From the NCBI GenBank assembly GCA_900763175.1, contig CAAFJI010000258.1, positions 1-27,579 of the forward strand: 27,579 nt of DNA. The letters are read 5' to 3'. The stretch comes from Lachnospiraceae bacterium. Lineage in GTDB: Bacteria > Bacillota > Clostridia > Lachnospirales > Lachnospiraceae. Below are positions 7,545 through 15,395 of this stretch, in pieces. Within the stretch, counting starts at the first letter, position 1, and every line of letters starts with the position of its first letter. The notes under the pieces were generated by a model. It was not told where the DNA came from. It did not search any database and worked only from the letters and a program-made list of their open reading frames with translations. Both the position numbers and the translations under genes were made by a program.

Positions 7545-8681
7545 TTAATACCGCAGCAGTCTCCGGACCTGGAGCTGGCTGCGGTATTTGTTATGCAGCT
7601 CCAGCCCGAGGGTTTTCTCACAGTCAGCCAGAAGATCATCATAGTAGGTAAACTGATAAATATTTCCGGCAATAGGAACGCAGTTATACTGTAAAAGGGA
7701 ATGGATAATCAGTTGATCGGAATATTTGAAATTCAATTTTACCTGAAGAATGCGCATGATGACAAAGGAGGCAAAGCCAATAATGAATCGTGCAGGAAAT
7801 TCCTGCCTCACATCTGTATGGTTCAGAATCCAGCTCTTAAACTCTGTTTTTAAACACGCTCTGGTATCGTCAAAGGAAAAATTTTGCTTTGAAACCTGTT
7901 CATCGGCTAAAACAAGGTGGCATTCAGGGCAATCCTTAGAAAGACGCTTCAGTGCATTGGAAACAGATTGATTTTGCACAAAGTCATGAGCTATAAGGTC
8001 ATAGGCAACAGGGATTCCGTCACCGTCTGTAAGCAGGTTAAACTGGAAAACAGAATCAGATTGGGAATCTGTATCAACGTGTTCACCATGTTCCTGATAC
8101 AAAGTAGAGAAATCTCTTGACAAAAGAGCAGCAGAATGACCATAAATCCATTTCTGGATGTCTTTTTGATAGTTCAGGATAATACCAAGAGCTGAAGAAA
8201 GCTGCTCCGGGGAAATAGCCTGAGGGGATTCAAAATACTGGCCTTTTCCTGTCAGAAGGTTCCAGGATGCGTTTGGATACAGGATGCTGGAAATGGTTAC
8301 GAAACGGAAGACTTCCTCAATATTATAAGAAAGGGAAAGCTTCCAGGCTTTGGTTCTCCAAAAGATATCAAGCTGAAGCTCTTTGTAAATATGTTTGAGA
8401 ATTCCGTAGCCTACGTTTTTTAAGGAATGCTCCGCAGGGGAAAGAGAGGCAGTAAGGTCCACATAGACAACGGAATTTTTGCGGGATTCCCGTTCCTGAT
8501 TCATATCTTCCACAACCTTCTCAAAATGCCGGACAGGGTCGGGATATTCTTTTCTAAGCTCTTCTACATAGCCAAGTCCCATCACGGTTTTCTGCCGGGT
8601 AGTCTTTTTCTCTTTGTCATAATAGGACTCTGTGATGGCAAGATAGGTGCCCTTTGCCTTGGGTGTTTTTTTCAGAAACAT
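7545..8681 (-). CDS. Internally deleted IS1634-like transposase
   Basis: A 378-aa product related to IS1634-type (IS4 superfamily) transposases, which normally exceed 500 aa. The N-terminal part is typical: LKKTPKAKGTYLAI, then KTTRQKTVMGLGY. The central DGDGIPVAYDLIAHDF block (about 220-235) corresponds to the family's DGIP-x-AY motif. After LVLADEQVSKQNF (257-269) the usual long section with the later catalytic residues is absent, and the sequence resumes near the end (FIIGFASFVIMRILQVKL). At the junction the DNA carries a scrap of the MITE right end (7847-7862), read as RACLKTEF. I chose the ATG at 8681 because AGGAGG precedes it; an upstream in-frame ATG at 8771 lies in the -35 box. It cannot be an active transposase, yet the frame is open and the promoter intact. 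No IS ends are seen. Confidence 0.65.
   Translation of the reverse strand: MFLKKTPKAKGTYLAITESYYDKEKKTTRQKTVMGLGYVEELRKEYPDPVRHFEKVVEDMNQERESRKNSVVYVDLTASLSPAEHSLKNVGYGILKHIYKELQLDIFWRTKAWKLSLSYNIEEVFRFVTISSILYPNASWNLLTGKGQYFESPQAISPEQLSSALGIILNYQKDIQKWIYGHSAALLSRDFSTLYQEHGEHVDTDSQSDSVFQFNLLTDGDGIPVAYDLIAHDFVQNQSVSNALKRLSKDCPECHLVLADEQVSKQNFSFDDTRACLKTEFKSWILNHTDVRQEFPARFIIGFASFVIMRILQVKLNFKYSDQLIIHSLLQYNCVPIAGNIYQFTYYDDLLADCEKTLGLELHNKYRSQLQVRRLLRY
7547..7588. terminator. Possible shared hairpin between convergent genes
   Basis: AATACCGCAGC (7547-7557) and GCTGCGGTATT (7578-7588) form a perfect 11-bp stem with a 20-nt loop, within the last codons of the leftward transposase gene and just past the stop of the rightward gene. 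The rightward transcript continues TGTTAT, only weakly U-rich, so terminator function is uncertain. Confidence 0.35.
7847..7862. mobile_element. MITE right-end scrap inside transposase gene
   Basis: TTTTTAAACACGCTCT matches the MITE right end TTTTTCAAACACGCTCT except for one missing C. It lies exactly where the transposase protein loses its middle section. The rest of the element is not recognisable here. Confidence 0.45.
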
Positions 8682-8742
8682 GGTGAAATCCTCCTCTTTT
8701 GCTTTTTCTTTAACAACTCTTTGACCGTTTGTCTCTGATATC

Positions 8743-8771
8743 ATCATATCATACTGAAATAGGTACATCAA
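8743..8771 (-). promoter_or_regulatory. Promoter of the transposase-like gene
   Basis: On the minus strand, TTGATG (8771-8766) is followed after 17 bp by TATGAT (8748-8743). Transcription would start near 8736, upstream of the AGGAGG and ATG at 8681. The preserved signal suggests the truncated gene is still expressed. Confidence 0.5.
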
Positions 8772-8855
8772 TATACATCATGAACAAAATTAAAAATTCG
8801 CATAATACAAGAAAAGAAGAGTAGGATTTTTTGTGCAATTCTACCCTCAATTCTA

Positions 8856-8885
8856 TTGCACTTCCAAGAGAAGGGATGGTATAAT
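8856..8885 (+). promoter_or_regulatory. Promoter of the M16C-era-recO unit
   Basis: TTGCAC (8856-8861), an 18-bp spacer and TATAAT (8880-8885) with a TG at 8877-8878. It lies about 110 bp before the peptidase start and points right. No other promoter is evident before era or recO. Confidence 0.6.
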
Positions 8886-8992
8886 AAAACCTACTGGTAA
8901 AATTAGAAATACTTTTTACGGTACTGGACATGATAGAAAATAAAATGACAATCCATCACTTCTGCTTTTGAAGGGATTTTCAGGAGGAAGAC

Positions 8993-11911
8993 ATGAAAAA
9001 AGAAAACATTTCCGCATATGAAATTGTGAAAGAAGAAAACCTGCCGGATATTCACTCCACAGGTTATCTTCTTCGTCATAAGAAAACAGGTGCCAGGCTG
9101 GTACTGATCGAGAATGATGATGAGAACAAGGTATTTTCCATTGCATTTCGCACCACACCCAAGAATAGCACAGGTGTTCCCCATATTATGGAGCACAGCG
9201 TTCTTTGCGGTTCCCGTGAATTTCCATTAAAGGATCCTTTTGTAGAGCTTGTAAAAGGCTCTCTAAATACGTTCTTAAATGCCATGACTTATCCGGATAA
9301 GACCTGCTATCCGGTAGCAAGCTGCAACGACCAGGATTTCCAGAACCTGATGCACGTATATCTGGATGCTGTTTTTTACCCGAATATTTATAAGAGAGAA
9401 GAGATCTTCCGCCAGGAAGGCTGGAATTATCATCTTGAGAGCAAAGAAGGCCCGCTCACTTATAATGGCGTTGTATATAATGAAATGAAAGGTGCGTTCT
9501 CCTCTCCGGATGAGGTTTTGGAGCGTGAGATCATGAATAACCTTTTCCCGGACAACACCTATGGTGTAGAGTCCGGTGGTGATCCAAAGGATATTCCGGA
9601 TCTTTCCTATGAGGAATTCCTGGATTTCCACAGAACCTATTATCATCCATCCAACAGCTATATTTACCTTTACGGAAATATGGATATGGAAGAGAAACTG
9701 AAATTCATTGACGAGAAATATCTGTCTGCTTTTGATTTCCTTGATGTGGATTCCTACATTCAGCCGCAGCAGGCTTTTGCCCAGATAAAGGATCTGGAAA
9801 AGGAATATCCTGTGGCAGAGAATGAGGGAGAAGAAGACAATACCTATCTTTCTTACAATATGGTAGTGGGAGATTCTACAGAGAGCATGAAGGGAGTAGC
9901 ATTTGACATTCTGGATTACGCCCTTCTAAGTGCGCCTGGAGCACCTTTGAAAAAAGCTCTTCTGGATGCCGGAATCGGAAAAGATATTTACGGTTCCTTT
10001 AATGACGGTGTTCTGCAGCCCTATTTTTCCGTGATCGCTAAGGGAGCCAAGACCTCACAGAAAGAGGAGTTTATTTCTGTAATCCGCAAAGTATTGAAGG
10101 ATACCGCAGACAACGGCATTGACAAAAAGGCAATCCTTGCAGGAATCAATTACATGGAATTCAGATACCGTGAGGCAGATTTCGGCGCCTATCCAAAGGG
10201 ACTGATGTATGGCCTGGATATTATGGACAGCTGGCTGTATGACGATGAGAATCCGTTTTCCCAGGTGAAGCTTTTGGAAATCTACGACAGATTAAAAGAA
10301 GCTGTAAATGAAGGCTATTTTGAGAAGCTGATCCAGGAGGACCTTCTTGATAATACACATGGAGTGTATCTTACCTTAATTCCGAAGTGTGGACTGGCTC
10401 TGGAGCGTGAGAAGGAACTGGCAGACAAGCTGGAGGCATACAGAAGCAGCCTTTCCGATGAACAGCTGGAAGAGCTGGTGGAGAAAACAGAGGCTCTTGT
10501 AGCTTATCAGGAAGCAGAGGAAGCACCTGAGAGTCTTGCCTGCATTCCTATGCTGAAGCGTTCCGACATTCGTAAAGAGGCAGCAGGTTTTAAAAATGAG
10601 GAACTGTCTGTAGACGACAGCCTGTTCCTGTATCAGGATGTGTGCACAAACGGAATCGGATACGTAAGTGCAATGTTTGAGATCCAGGATTTTGATATTG
10701 AGCAGGTTCATTATCTGGGACTTTTAAAGGCAGTGCTTGGCTATGTAAATACTGAGAAATATACTTACGGACAGCTGTTTAATGAGATCAATGCGAGAAC
10801 AGGAGGCATTCAGTGTGGCGTAGACGTTTATGATAAGGCCAATGATCCGGAAGCCTTCCGTGCCACCTTTACTATCAGAGGAAAGGCATTATATTCCCAG
10901 ATGGATTTCCTGTTCCAGATGATGGAGGAAATCTTAAATCATTCTGATCTTACAGATACCAGACGCCTTGGAGAGATCATTTCCGAGATCCGCTCCAGAG
11001 GACAGGCTTCCCTTATTGGTGCAGGACATCAGACCGCAGTGCTCCGTGGCGCCTCCTATGCTTCTCCTATGGCGAAATTCCAGGATGAGATGGCCGGAGT
11101 TGGATACTTCCTTTTCATCGAGGAGCTGGAGAAGAATTTCGAGAGCAAAAAAGAGAAAATCGTGGCTGGATTGAAACAGGCAATGGCAGAGATTATCCGC
11201 CCGGATTCCTTTATGGTGAATTACACAGGTGAGAGAGAATCTGTAGAGCAGATGAAGGCTCTGTGTGCATCCTTAAAAGCCAGTCTTCCGGTTCCGGCCT
11301 GCGAGGTGCCGAAGAATACGCTTGCCTGCGAAAAGAAAAACGAAGGATTTAAAACCTCAGGCCAGGTACAGTATGTGGCAAGAACCGGAAACTTCGTGAA
11401 GAAGGGATTTGTGTATACAGGGGCACTGGAAATTCTGAAGGTGGCTTTAAGCTATGACTATCTGTGGATCAATCTTCGTGTAAAGGGAGGCGCATACGGC
11501 TGCATGAGCGGTTTTAAGAGAAGCGGAGAAAGCTTCTTTGTTTCCTATCGGGATCCACATCTGAAGCGTACACTGGACGTATATGAGGGTGTGCCGCAAT
11601 ATGTGCGTAATTTCAGTGCAGATGAGCGTGAGATGACCAAATATATCATCGGTACCATAAGCGGGAAGGACACTCCGAGAACACCGCAGATGCAGGGATC
11701 TCTGGCAAAAATGGCATATTTTCGCGGCCTGACTGTGGAAATGCTTCAGAAAGAGCGTGACCAGATCTTAAATGCAACAGTAGAAGATATTCACGCACTT
11801 GCTCCTCTTATTGAGGCTGTCCTTTCTGATGGACAGGTATGTGTAGTAGGAAGCGAAAGCGCCATTGGCAAGGCAAAAGATGTATTTAAAGAGATAAAAA
11901 ATCTGGCATAA
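8993..11911 (+). CDS. M16C family zinc metallopeptidase (presequence-protease type)
   Basis: A 972-aa insulinase-superfamily peptidase, probably cytosolic because no signal peptide is present. The inverted zinc motif HIMEH (64-68) has the M16 HxxEH pattern: two His bind zinc and Glu67 is catalytic. The third ligand is probably Glu164 in YNEMKGAFS, about 100 residues on, the M16 spacing. The rest fits the M16C layout: an active N-terminal half, an M16C-associated middle domain (about 460-700), and an inactive C-terminal half containing the Arg/Tyr substrate-contact region (LRVKGGAYG). Mitochondrial and plastid PreP degrade free peptides; a peptide-scavenging role here is by analogy. AGGAGGAAG precedes the ATG. 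Era follows with no terminator, so M16C, era and recO probably form one operon. Confidence 0.9.
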   Translation: MKKENISAYEIVKEENLPDIHSTGYLLRHKKTGARLVLIENDDENKVFSIAFRTTPKNSTGVPHIMEHSVLCGSREFPLKDPFVELVKGSLNTFLNAMTYPDKTCYPVASCNDQDFQNLMHVYLDAVFYPNIYKREEIFRQEGWNYHLESKEGPLTYNGVVYNEMKGAFSSPDEVLEREIMNNLFPDNTYGVESGGDPKDIPDLSYEEFLDFHRTYYHPSNSYIYLYGNMDMEEKLKFIDEKYLSAFDFLDVDSYIQPQQAFAQIKDLEKEYPVAENEGEEDNTYLSYNMVVGDSTESMKGVAFDILDYALLSAPGAPLKKALLDAGIGKDIYGSFNDGVLQPYFSVIAKGAKTSQKEEFISVIRKVLKDTADNGIDKKAILAGINYMEFRYREADFGAYPKGLMYGLDIMDSWLYDDENPFSQVKLLEIYDRLKEAVNEGYFEKLIQEDLLDNTHGVYLTLIPKCGLALEREKELADKLEAYRSSLSDEQLEELVEKTEALVAYQEAEEAPESLACIPMLKRSDIRKEAAGFKNEELSVDDSLFLYQDVCTNGIGYVSAMFEIQDFDIEQVHYLGLLKAVLGYVNTEKYTYGQLFNEINARTGGIQCGVDVYDKANDPEAFRATFTIRGKALYSQMDFLFQMMEEILNHSDLTDTRRLGEIISEIRSRGQASLIGAGHQTAVLRGASYASPMAKFQDEMAGVGYFLFIEELEKNFESKKEKIVAGLKQAMAEIIRPDSFMVNYTGERESVEQMKALCASLKASLPVPACEVPKNTLACEKKNEGFKTSGQVQYVARTGNFVKKGFVYTGALEILKVALSYDYLWINLRVKGGAYGCMSGFKRSGESFFVSYRDPHLKRTLDVYEGVPQYVRNFSADEREMTKYIIGTISGKDTPRTPQMQGSLAKMAYFRGLTVEMLQKERDQILNATVEDIHALAPLIEAVLSDGQVCVVGSESAIGKAKDVFKEIKNLA

Positions 11912-11918
11912 AGCAGTT

Positions 11919-11941
11919 GGGCGTGCTTTCAAACACGCTCA
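11919..11941. mobile_element. MITE remnant between M16C gene and era
   Basis: Just after the peptidase stop, GGGCGTGCTTTCAAACACGC keeps both MITE termini (GCGTG and TTTCAAACACGCTC) with the whole interior missing. It now forms a small GCGTG/CACGC hairpin in the intercistronic space 33 bp before the era start. Confidence 0.5.
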
Positions 11942-11973
11942 GGGCATCCTGCCAGGAAAGGATAAAAGAAGTT

Positions 11974-12882
11974 ATGAGACAAGATTTTAAATCTGGATTT
12001 GTTGCGATCATCGGACGCCCGAATGTTGGAAAGTCTACCCTGATGAATCATCTCATCGGACAGAAGATTGCCATTACATCCAAGAAACCACAGACTACCA
12101 GAAACCGCATCCAGACTGTCTATACCAGTGATAAGGGCCAGATCGTATTCCTGGACACCCCTGGAATCCACAAGGCAAAAAATAAGCTGGGTGAATATAT
12201 GGTGGCAGTGGCTGAGAGAACTTTGAAGGAAGTAGACGCTATCATGTGGCTGGTAGAGCCTTCTACATTTATCGGGGCTGGAGAGCGCCATATTGCAGAA
12301 CAGCTTCAGACGGTAGGAGTACCGGTTATCCTGATCATCAATAAGATCGATACGGTGAAAAAAGAAGAAATCCTTCCGGCAATCGATACTTACCGCAAGA
12401 TCTGTGATTTTGCAGAGATCATTCCCTGCTCTGCCCTTCGAGGCCAGAATACAGGAGATATTATAGACAGTATTTTCAAATATCTGCCTTACGGTCCTAT
12501 GTTCTATGACGAAGATACCGTTACCGATCAGCCGCAGCGTCAGATTGTGGCTGAAGTTATCCGCGAGAAAGCACTTCATGCCCTCGATGCGGAGATTCCT
12601 CATGGAATCGCAGTTGCCATCGACAAGATGAAGGAACGTCCTGGCAAAAACCCTATCATTGATATTGAGGCAACGATTATCTGTGAGAGAGATTCCCACA
12701 AAGGCATTATCATCGGAAAAGGCGGCGCCATGCTGAAGAAGATTGGAAGCAATGCCAGATATGAGCTGGAGAGAATGCTGGACTCCAAGGTAAACCTGAA
12801 GCTTTGGGTAAAAGTAAAAAAAGACTGGCGTGATAGTGACTTTATGATCAAAAACTTTGGATATGATAAGAAGGAAATCTGA
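11974..12882 (+). CDS. era: GTPase Era
   Basis: A 302-aa GTP-binding protein that assists 16S rRNA maturation and 30S assembly. The G-domain motifs are complete: GRPNVGKST (G1, 14-22), DTPGIH (G3), NKID (G4) and SALRG (G5). The C-terminal KH RNA-binding domain is marked by GIIIGKGGAMLKKIG, and the protein ends shortly after, as in other Era proteins. I chose the ATG at 11974 (MRQDFKSGFVAIIGR), which gives the usual length. An in-frame ATG at 11917 would place 19 residues encoded by the MITE remnant in front and lacks a ribosome binding site. The stop lies 2 nt before recO. Confidence 0.97.
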   Translation: MRQDFKSGFVAIIGRPNVGKSTLMNHLIGQKIAITSKKPQTTRNRIQTVYTSDKGQIVFLDTPGIHKAKNKLGEYMVAVAERTLKEVDAIMWLVEPSTFIGAGERHIAEQLQTVGVPVILIINKIDTVKKEEILPAIDTYRKICDFAEIIPCSALRGQNTGDIIDSIFKYLPYGPMFYDEDTVTDQPQRQIVAEVIREKALHALDAEIPHGIAVAIDKMKERPGKNPIIDIEATIICERDSHKGIIIGKGGAMLKKIGSNARYELERMLDSKVNLKLWVKVKKDWRDSDFMIKNFGYDKKEI

Positions 12883-12884
12883 AA

Positions 12885-13652
12885 ATGAGTGATCTGATCA
12901 CAGTGCAGGGAATCGTGCTTTCTGCTCAGCCGGTGGGAGAGTACGACAAAAGAATTGTGCTGCTGACCAGGGAAAGAGGGAAAATTTCTGCATTTGCAAA
13001 GGGTGCGAGAAGGCAGAATAGTCCTTTTATGGCAGCTGCAAATCCCTTCGTATTTGGTAATTTTACTCTTTTTGAAGGCAGGAACAGCTATAATCTGAAC
13101 CAGGTGACTGTGACCCATCATTTCGTGGAACTGGCAGCCAGGCAGCCGGGAGTTTATTATGGCTATTATTTCCTGGAACTGGCAGATTATTTCGGAAAAG
13201 AGGGTACAGATGAGAAAAATATGATGAATCTTCTGTATCTTACCATAAAAGCTCTGTTGGATGACCGACTGGATGACCGGCTGGTAAGATGTGTGTTTGA
13301 ACTTCGTACCATGCTGGAGCAGGGATTGATGCCGGAACTTTTCCACTGTGTAAATTGTGCAGAAGAGCTTTCCGAAAAGGAAAACCTGTATTTTTCTTTG
13401 GGGGCTCATGGCATTCTTTGCGGGGACTGCCTGAGAAAGGCGGAAATTTCGGAAATAAGATCCTCGAAGAAAATTTCCCCGGCTGCTCTTTATACTATGC
13501 AGTTTATTGTAAGTGCACCTCTGAACAGGATATACAGCTTTACCGTGAAGGAGGAGATACTGTGGGAGCTGGAACACCATATTCATCCTTATGTGGCAGC
13601 AAACACAGACCGGCGGTTCAAAAGCCTTCAGATCCTGGAAGTGATGGCATAG
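12885..13652 (+). CDS. recO: DNA repair protein RecO
   Basis: A 255-aa recombination mediator that helps RecR and RecA load on SSB-coated single-stranded DNA in the RecFOR pathway. The N-terminal OB fold shows the family start (ITVQGIVLSAQPVGEYDKRI, then LLTRERGKISAFAKGARR). The C-terminal part has a four-Cys zinc finger, CVNC and CGDC about 30 residues apart, as in most Firmicutes RecO. It begins 2 nt after the era stop, so the two are probably translationally coupled. The TAG stop is formed by the first three bases of a MITE-derived element, so the original C-terminus may have been changed or simply kept. Confidence 0.95.
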   Translation: MSDLITVQGIVLSAQPVGEYDKRIVLLTRERGKISAFAKGARRQNSPFMAAANPFVFGNFTLFEGRNSYNLNQVTVTHHFVELAARQPGVYYGYYFLELADYFGKEGTDEKNMMNLLYLTIKALLDDRLDDRLVRCVFELRTMLEQGLMPELFHCVNCAEELSEKENLYFSLGAHGILCGDCLRKAEISEIRSSKKISPAALYTMQFIVSAPLNRIYSFTVKEEILWELEHHIHPYVAANTDRRFKSLQILEVMA

Positions 13653-13691
13653 AGCGCACATCTTGCAGAAAGCATTTGGGGGCACGCTCTA
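13650..13691 (+). mobile_element. Internally deleted MITE at the recO stop
   Basis: A 42-bp derivative. The left end TAGAGCG runs straight into CACATCTTGCAGAAAGCATT from the right part and ends GCACGCTCTA. TA borders are kept. Its first bases supply the recO stop codon. Confidence 0.7.
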
Positions 13692-13727
13692 GCACAGGTA
13701 GTACATAGAAATGCGGTGCTTTCTGAC

Positions 13728-13757
13728 TTTACAAAAGAGAAAGTTCCGAGTATAATG
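13728..13757 (+). promoter_or_regulatory. glyS promoter
   Basis: TTTACA (13728-13733), an 18-bp spacer and TATAAT (13752-13757). The leader to the glyS ATG is only about 60 nt, too short for a T-box riboswitch, and none of its conserved boxes is visible. Confidence 0.55.
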
Positions 13758-13824
13758 TTAGCAATATGAGGTGTTTAAGAAAATACCCATCAGTATTATC
13801 TATCAAACAATGAGGAGAGATATC

Positions 13825-15219
13825 ATGGAAAAAACAATGGACAAGATTATTGCTCTGGCAAAGGCAAGAGGATTTGTTTACCCGGGCTCTGAAATTTATG
13901 GAGGCCTCGCCAATACATGGGATTACGGGAACCTGGGCGTAGAGCTGAAAAATAACGTTAAGCGTGCGTGGTGGCAAAAATTCATTCAGGAGTCTCCATA
14001 CAACGTTGGTGTAGACTGTGCGATCCTGATGAATCCACAGACCTGGATCGCCTCCGGACATCTTGGAAGCTTTTCCGATCCTCTTATGGACTGTAAAGAG
14101 TGCCATGAGCGTTTCCGTGCAGATAAGATCATTGAGGATTACAGCCAGGAGCATGGCGTTGAGCTTGAGAGTTCTGTAGACGGATGGTCACAGGAAGAGA
14201 TGAAGAACTTCATTGAGAAGCACAATGTACCATGTCCTTCCTGCGGAAAGCACAACTTTACAGATATCCGTCAGTTCAACCTGATGTTCAAGACCTTCCA
14301 GGGCGTAACAGAGGATGCCAAGAATACTGTATATTTAAGACCTGAGACAGCACAGGGTATTTTCGTAAACTTCAAAAATGTACAGAGAACCTCCCGTAAG
14401 AAGATTCCGTTTGGTATCGGTCAGATTGGTAAATCTTTCCGTAATGAGATTACACCAGGTAACTTCACATTCCGTACCCGTGAGTTCGAGCAGATGGAGC
14501 TTGAGTTCTTCTGCGAGCCAGATACAGACCTTGAGTGGTTTGCATACTGGAAGAGCTTCTGCCTGAACTGGCTTCATTCTCTTGGCCTGAAAGATGAAGA
14601 AGTTCGTTACCGTGACCATGACAAAGAAGAACTGAGCTTCTACAGCAAGGCTACCACAGACGTTGAGTTTCTGTTCCCGTTTGGATGGGGTGAGCTGTGG
14701 GGTATCGCTGACAGAACAGATTATGACCTTACACAGCACCAGAATGTATCTGGCCAGGATCTTACCTATTTCGATGATGAGAAGAAGCAGAAATATATTC
14801 CATACGTAATTGAGCCATCACTGGGAGCTGACCGTGTTGTTCTTGCATTCCTTTGCAGTGCATACGATGAGGAAGTTCTGGATGCTGAGAAAAATGATGT
14901 ACGTACAGTCCTTCATTTCCATCCGGCACTGGCACCGGTTAAGATTGGTGTCCTTCCTCTTTCCAAGAAGCTGAATGAGGGTGCTGAGAAGATTTACGCA
15001 CAGTTATCCAAGAAATATAACTGTGAATTTGATGATCGTGGAAATATCGGAAAACGTTATAGAAGACAAGATGAAATCGGGACTCCGTTCTGCGTAACTT
15101 ACGATTTTGATTCTGAGGCAGACGGAATGGTAACCGTACGTGACCGTGATTCCATGGAGCAGGTACGTATCAGAATTGATGAGCTGGATGCTTACTTTGC
15201 AGATAAATTTACATTTTAG
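13825..15219 (+). CDS. glyS: Glycyl-tRNA synthetase, homodimeric class II
   Basis: A 464-aa enzyme charging tRNA-Gly with glycine, of the single-chain eukaryote/archaea-like type rather than the separate alpha/beta subunit type. The class II core is visible: motif 1 region near WWQKFIQESPYNVG, motif 2 in SFRNEITPGNFTFRTREFEQ with the catalytic Arg, and motif 3 in EPSLGADRVVLAFL. Two Cys pairs, CKEC and CPSC, in the insertion after motif 1 probably bind zinc. The anticodon-binding domain fills the last 120 residues (VKIGVLPLSKKL onward). I chose the ATG at 13825 because GAGGAGAG lies just upstream; the frame is open 18 codons further. The TAG stop coincides with the edge of a MITE copy. Confidence 0.96.
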   Translation: MEKTMDKIIALAKARGFVYPGSEIYGGLANTWDYGNLGVELKNNVKRAWWQKFIQESPYNVGVDCAILMNPQTWIASGHLGSFSDPLMDCKECHERFRADKIIEDYSQEHGVELESSVDGWSQEEMKNFIEKHNVPCPSCGKHNFTDIRQFNLMFKTFQGVTEDAKNTVYLRPETAQGIFVNFKNVQRTSRKKIPFGIGQIGKSFRNEITPGNFTFRTREFEQMELEFFCEPDTDLEWFAYWKSFCLNWLHSLGLKDEEVRYRDHDKEELSFYSKATTDVEFLFPFGWGELWGIADRTDYDLTQHQNVSGQDLTYFDDEKKQKYIPYVIEPSLGADRVVLAFLCSAYDEEVLDAEKNDVRTVLHFHPALAPVKIGVLPLSKKLNEGAEKIYAQLSKKYNCEFDDRGNIGKRYRRQDEIGTPFCVTYDFDSEADGMVTVRDRDSMEQVRIRIDELDAYFADKFTF

Positions 15220-15327
15220 AGTATGTTTGGAAAATGCTTTCTGCAAGATGTGAGTCACAGTTTGTGGGATTTTTGTTTCGCAAAATGGGGCGTGCAGATT
15301 ACAGGAATGATTTTAGGGGCACACTCT
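15217..15327 (-). mobile_element. MITE copy, inverted, internally deleted
   Basis: A copy of about 111 bp in the opposite orientation to the others. It starts TAGAGTATGTTTGGAAAATG, reads CTTTCTGCAAGATGTGAGTC as the reverse complement of the full copies, lacks roughly 50 bp of the centre including the hairpin, and resumes GCAAAATGGGGCGTGCAGAT. The right end is GCACACTCT followed by GA, so the second TA is lost. The left TAG is the stop codon of glyS. It separates glyS from its terminator. Confidence 0.7.
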
Positions 15328-15356
15328 GATCTGAGAATGACATATTAAAATAACAG

Positions 15357-15394
15357 GGCTGCCATAGAAAGATATGGCAGCCTTGTTGTTTTTT
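15357..15394. terminator. Bidirectional intrinsic terminator
   Basis: GGCTGCCATA / TATGGCAGCC (15357-15366, 15373-15382) form a perfect 10-bp stem with a GAAAGA loop, followed by TTGTTGTTTTTT for glyS. Leftward, the stem is followed by CTGTTATTTT, so it can also end the minus-strand Big2 transcript, whose stop codon is at 15396. Confidence 0.9.
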
Positions 15395-15395
15395 G

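Noticed and set aside
8749..8931. 60-aa minus-strand frame before the M16C gene
   Set aside because: It covers the promoters of both neighbouring genes and has no recognisable features.
11917..11973. Longer Era start with 19 extra residues
   Set aside because: The extension is encoded by a MITE remnant, has no ribosome binding site and is not part of Era.
12600..13685. 361-aa minus-strand frame opposite era and recO
   Set aside because: It overlaps two well-supported genes fully and has no plausible promoter or ribosome binding site.
13692..13824. T-box riboswitch ahead of glyS
   Set aside because: The leader after the promoter is only about 60 nt and lacks the specifier and antiterminator boxes.
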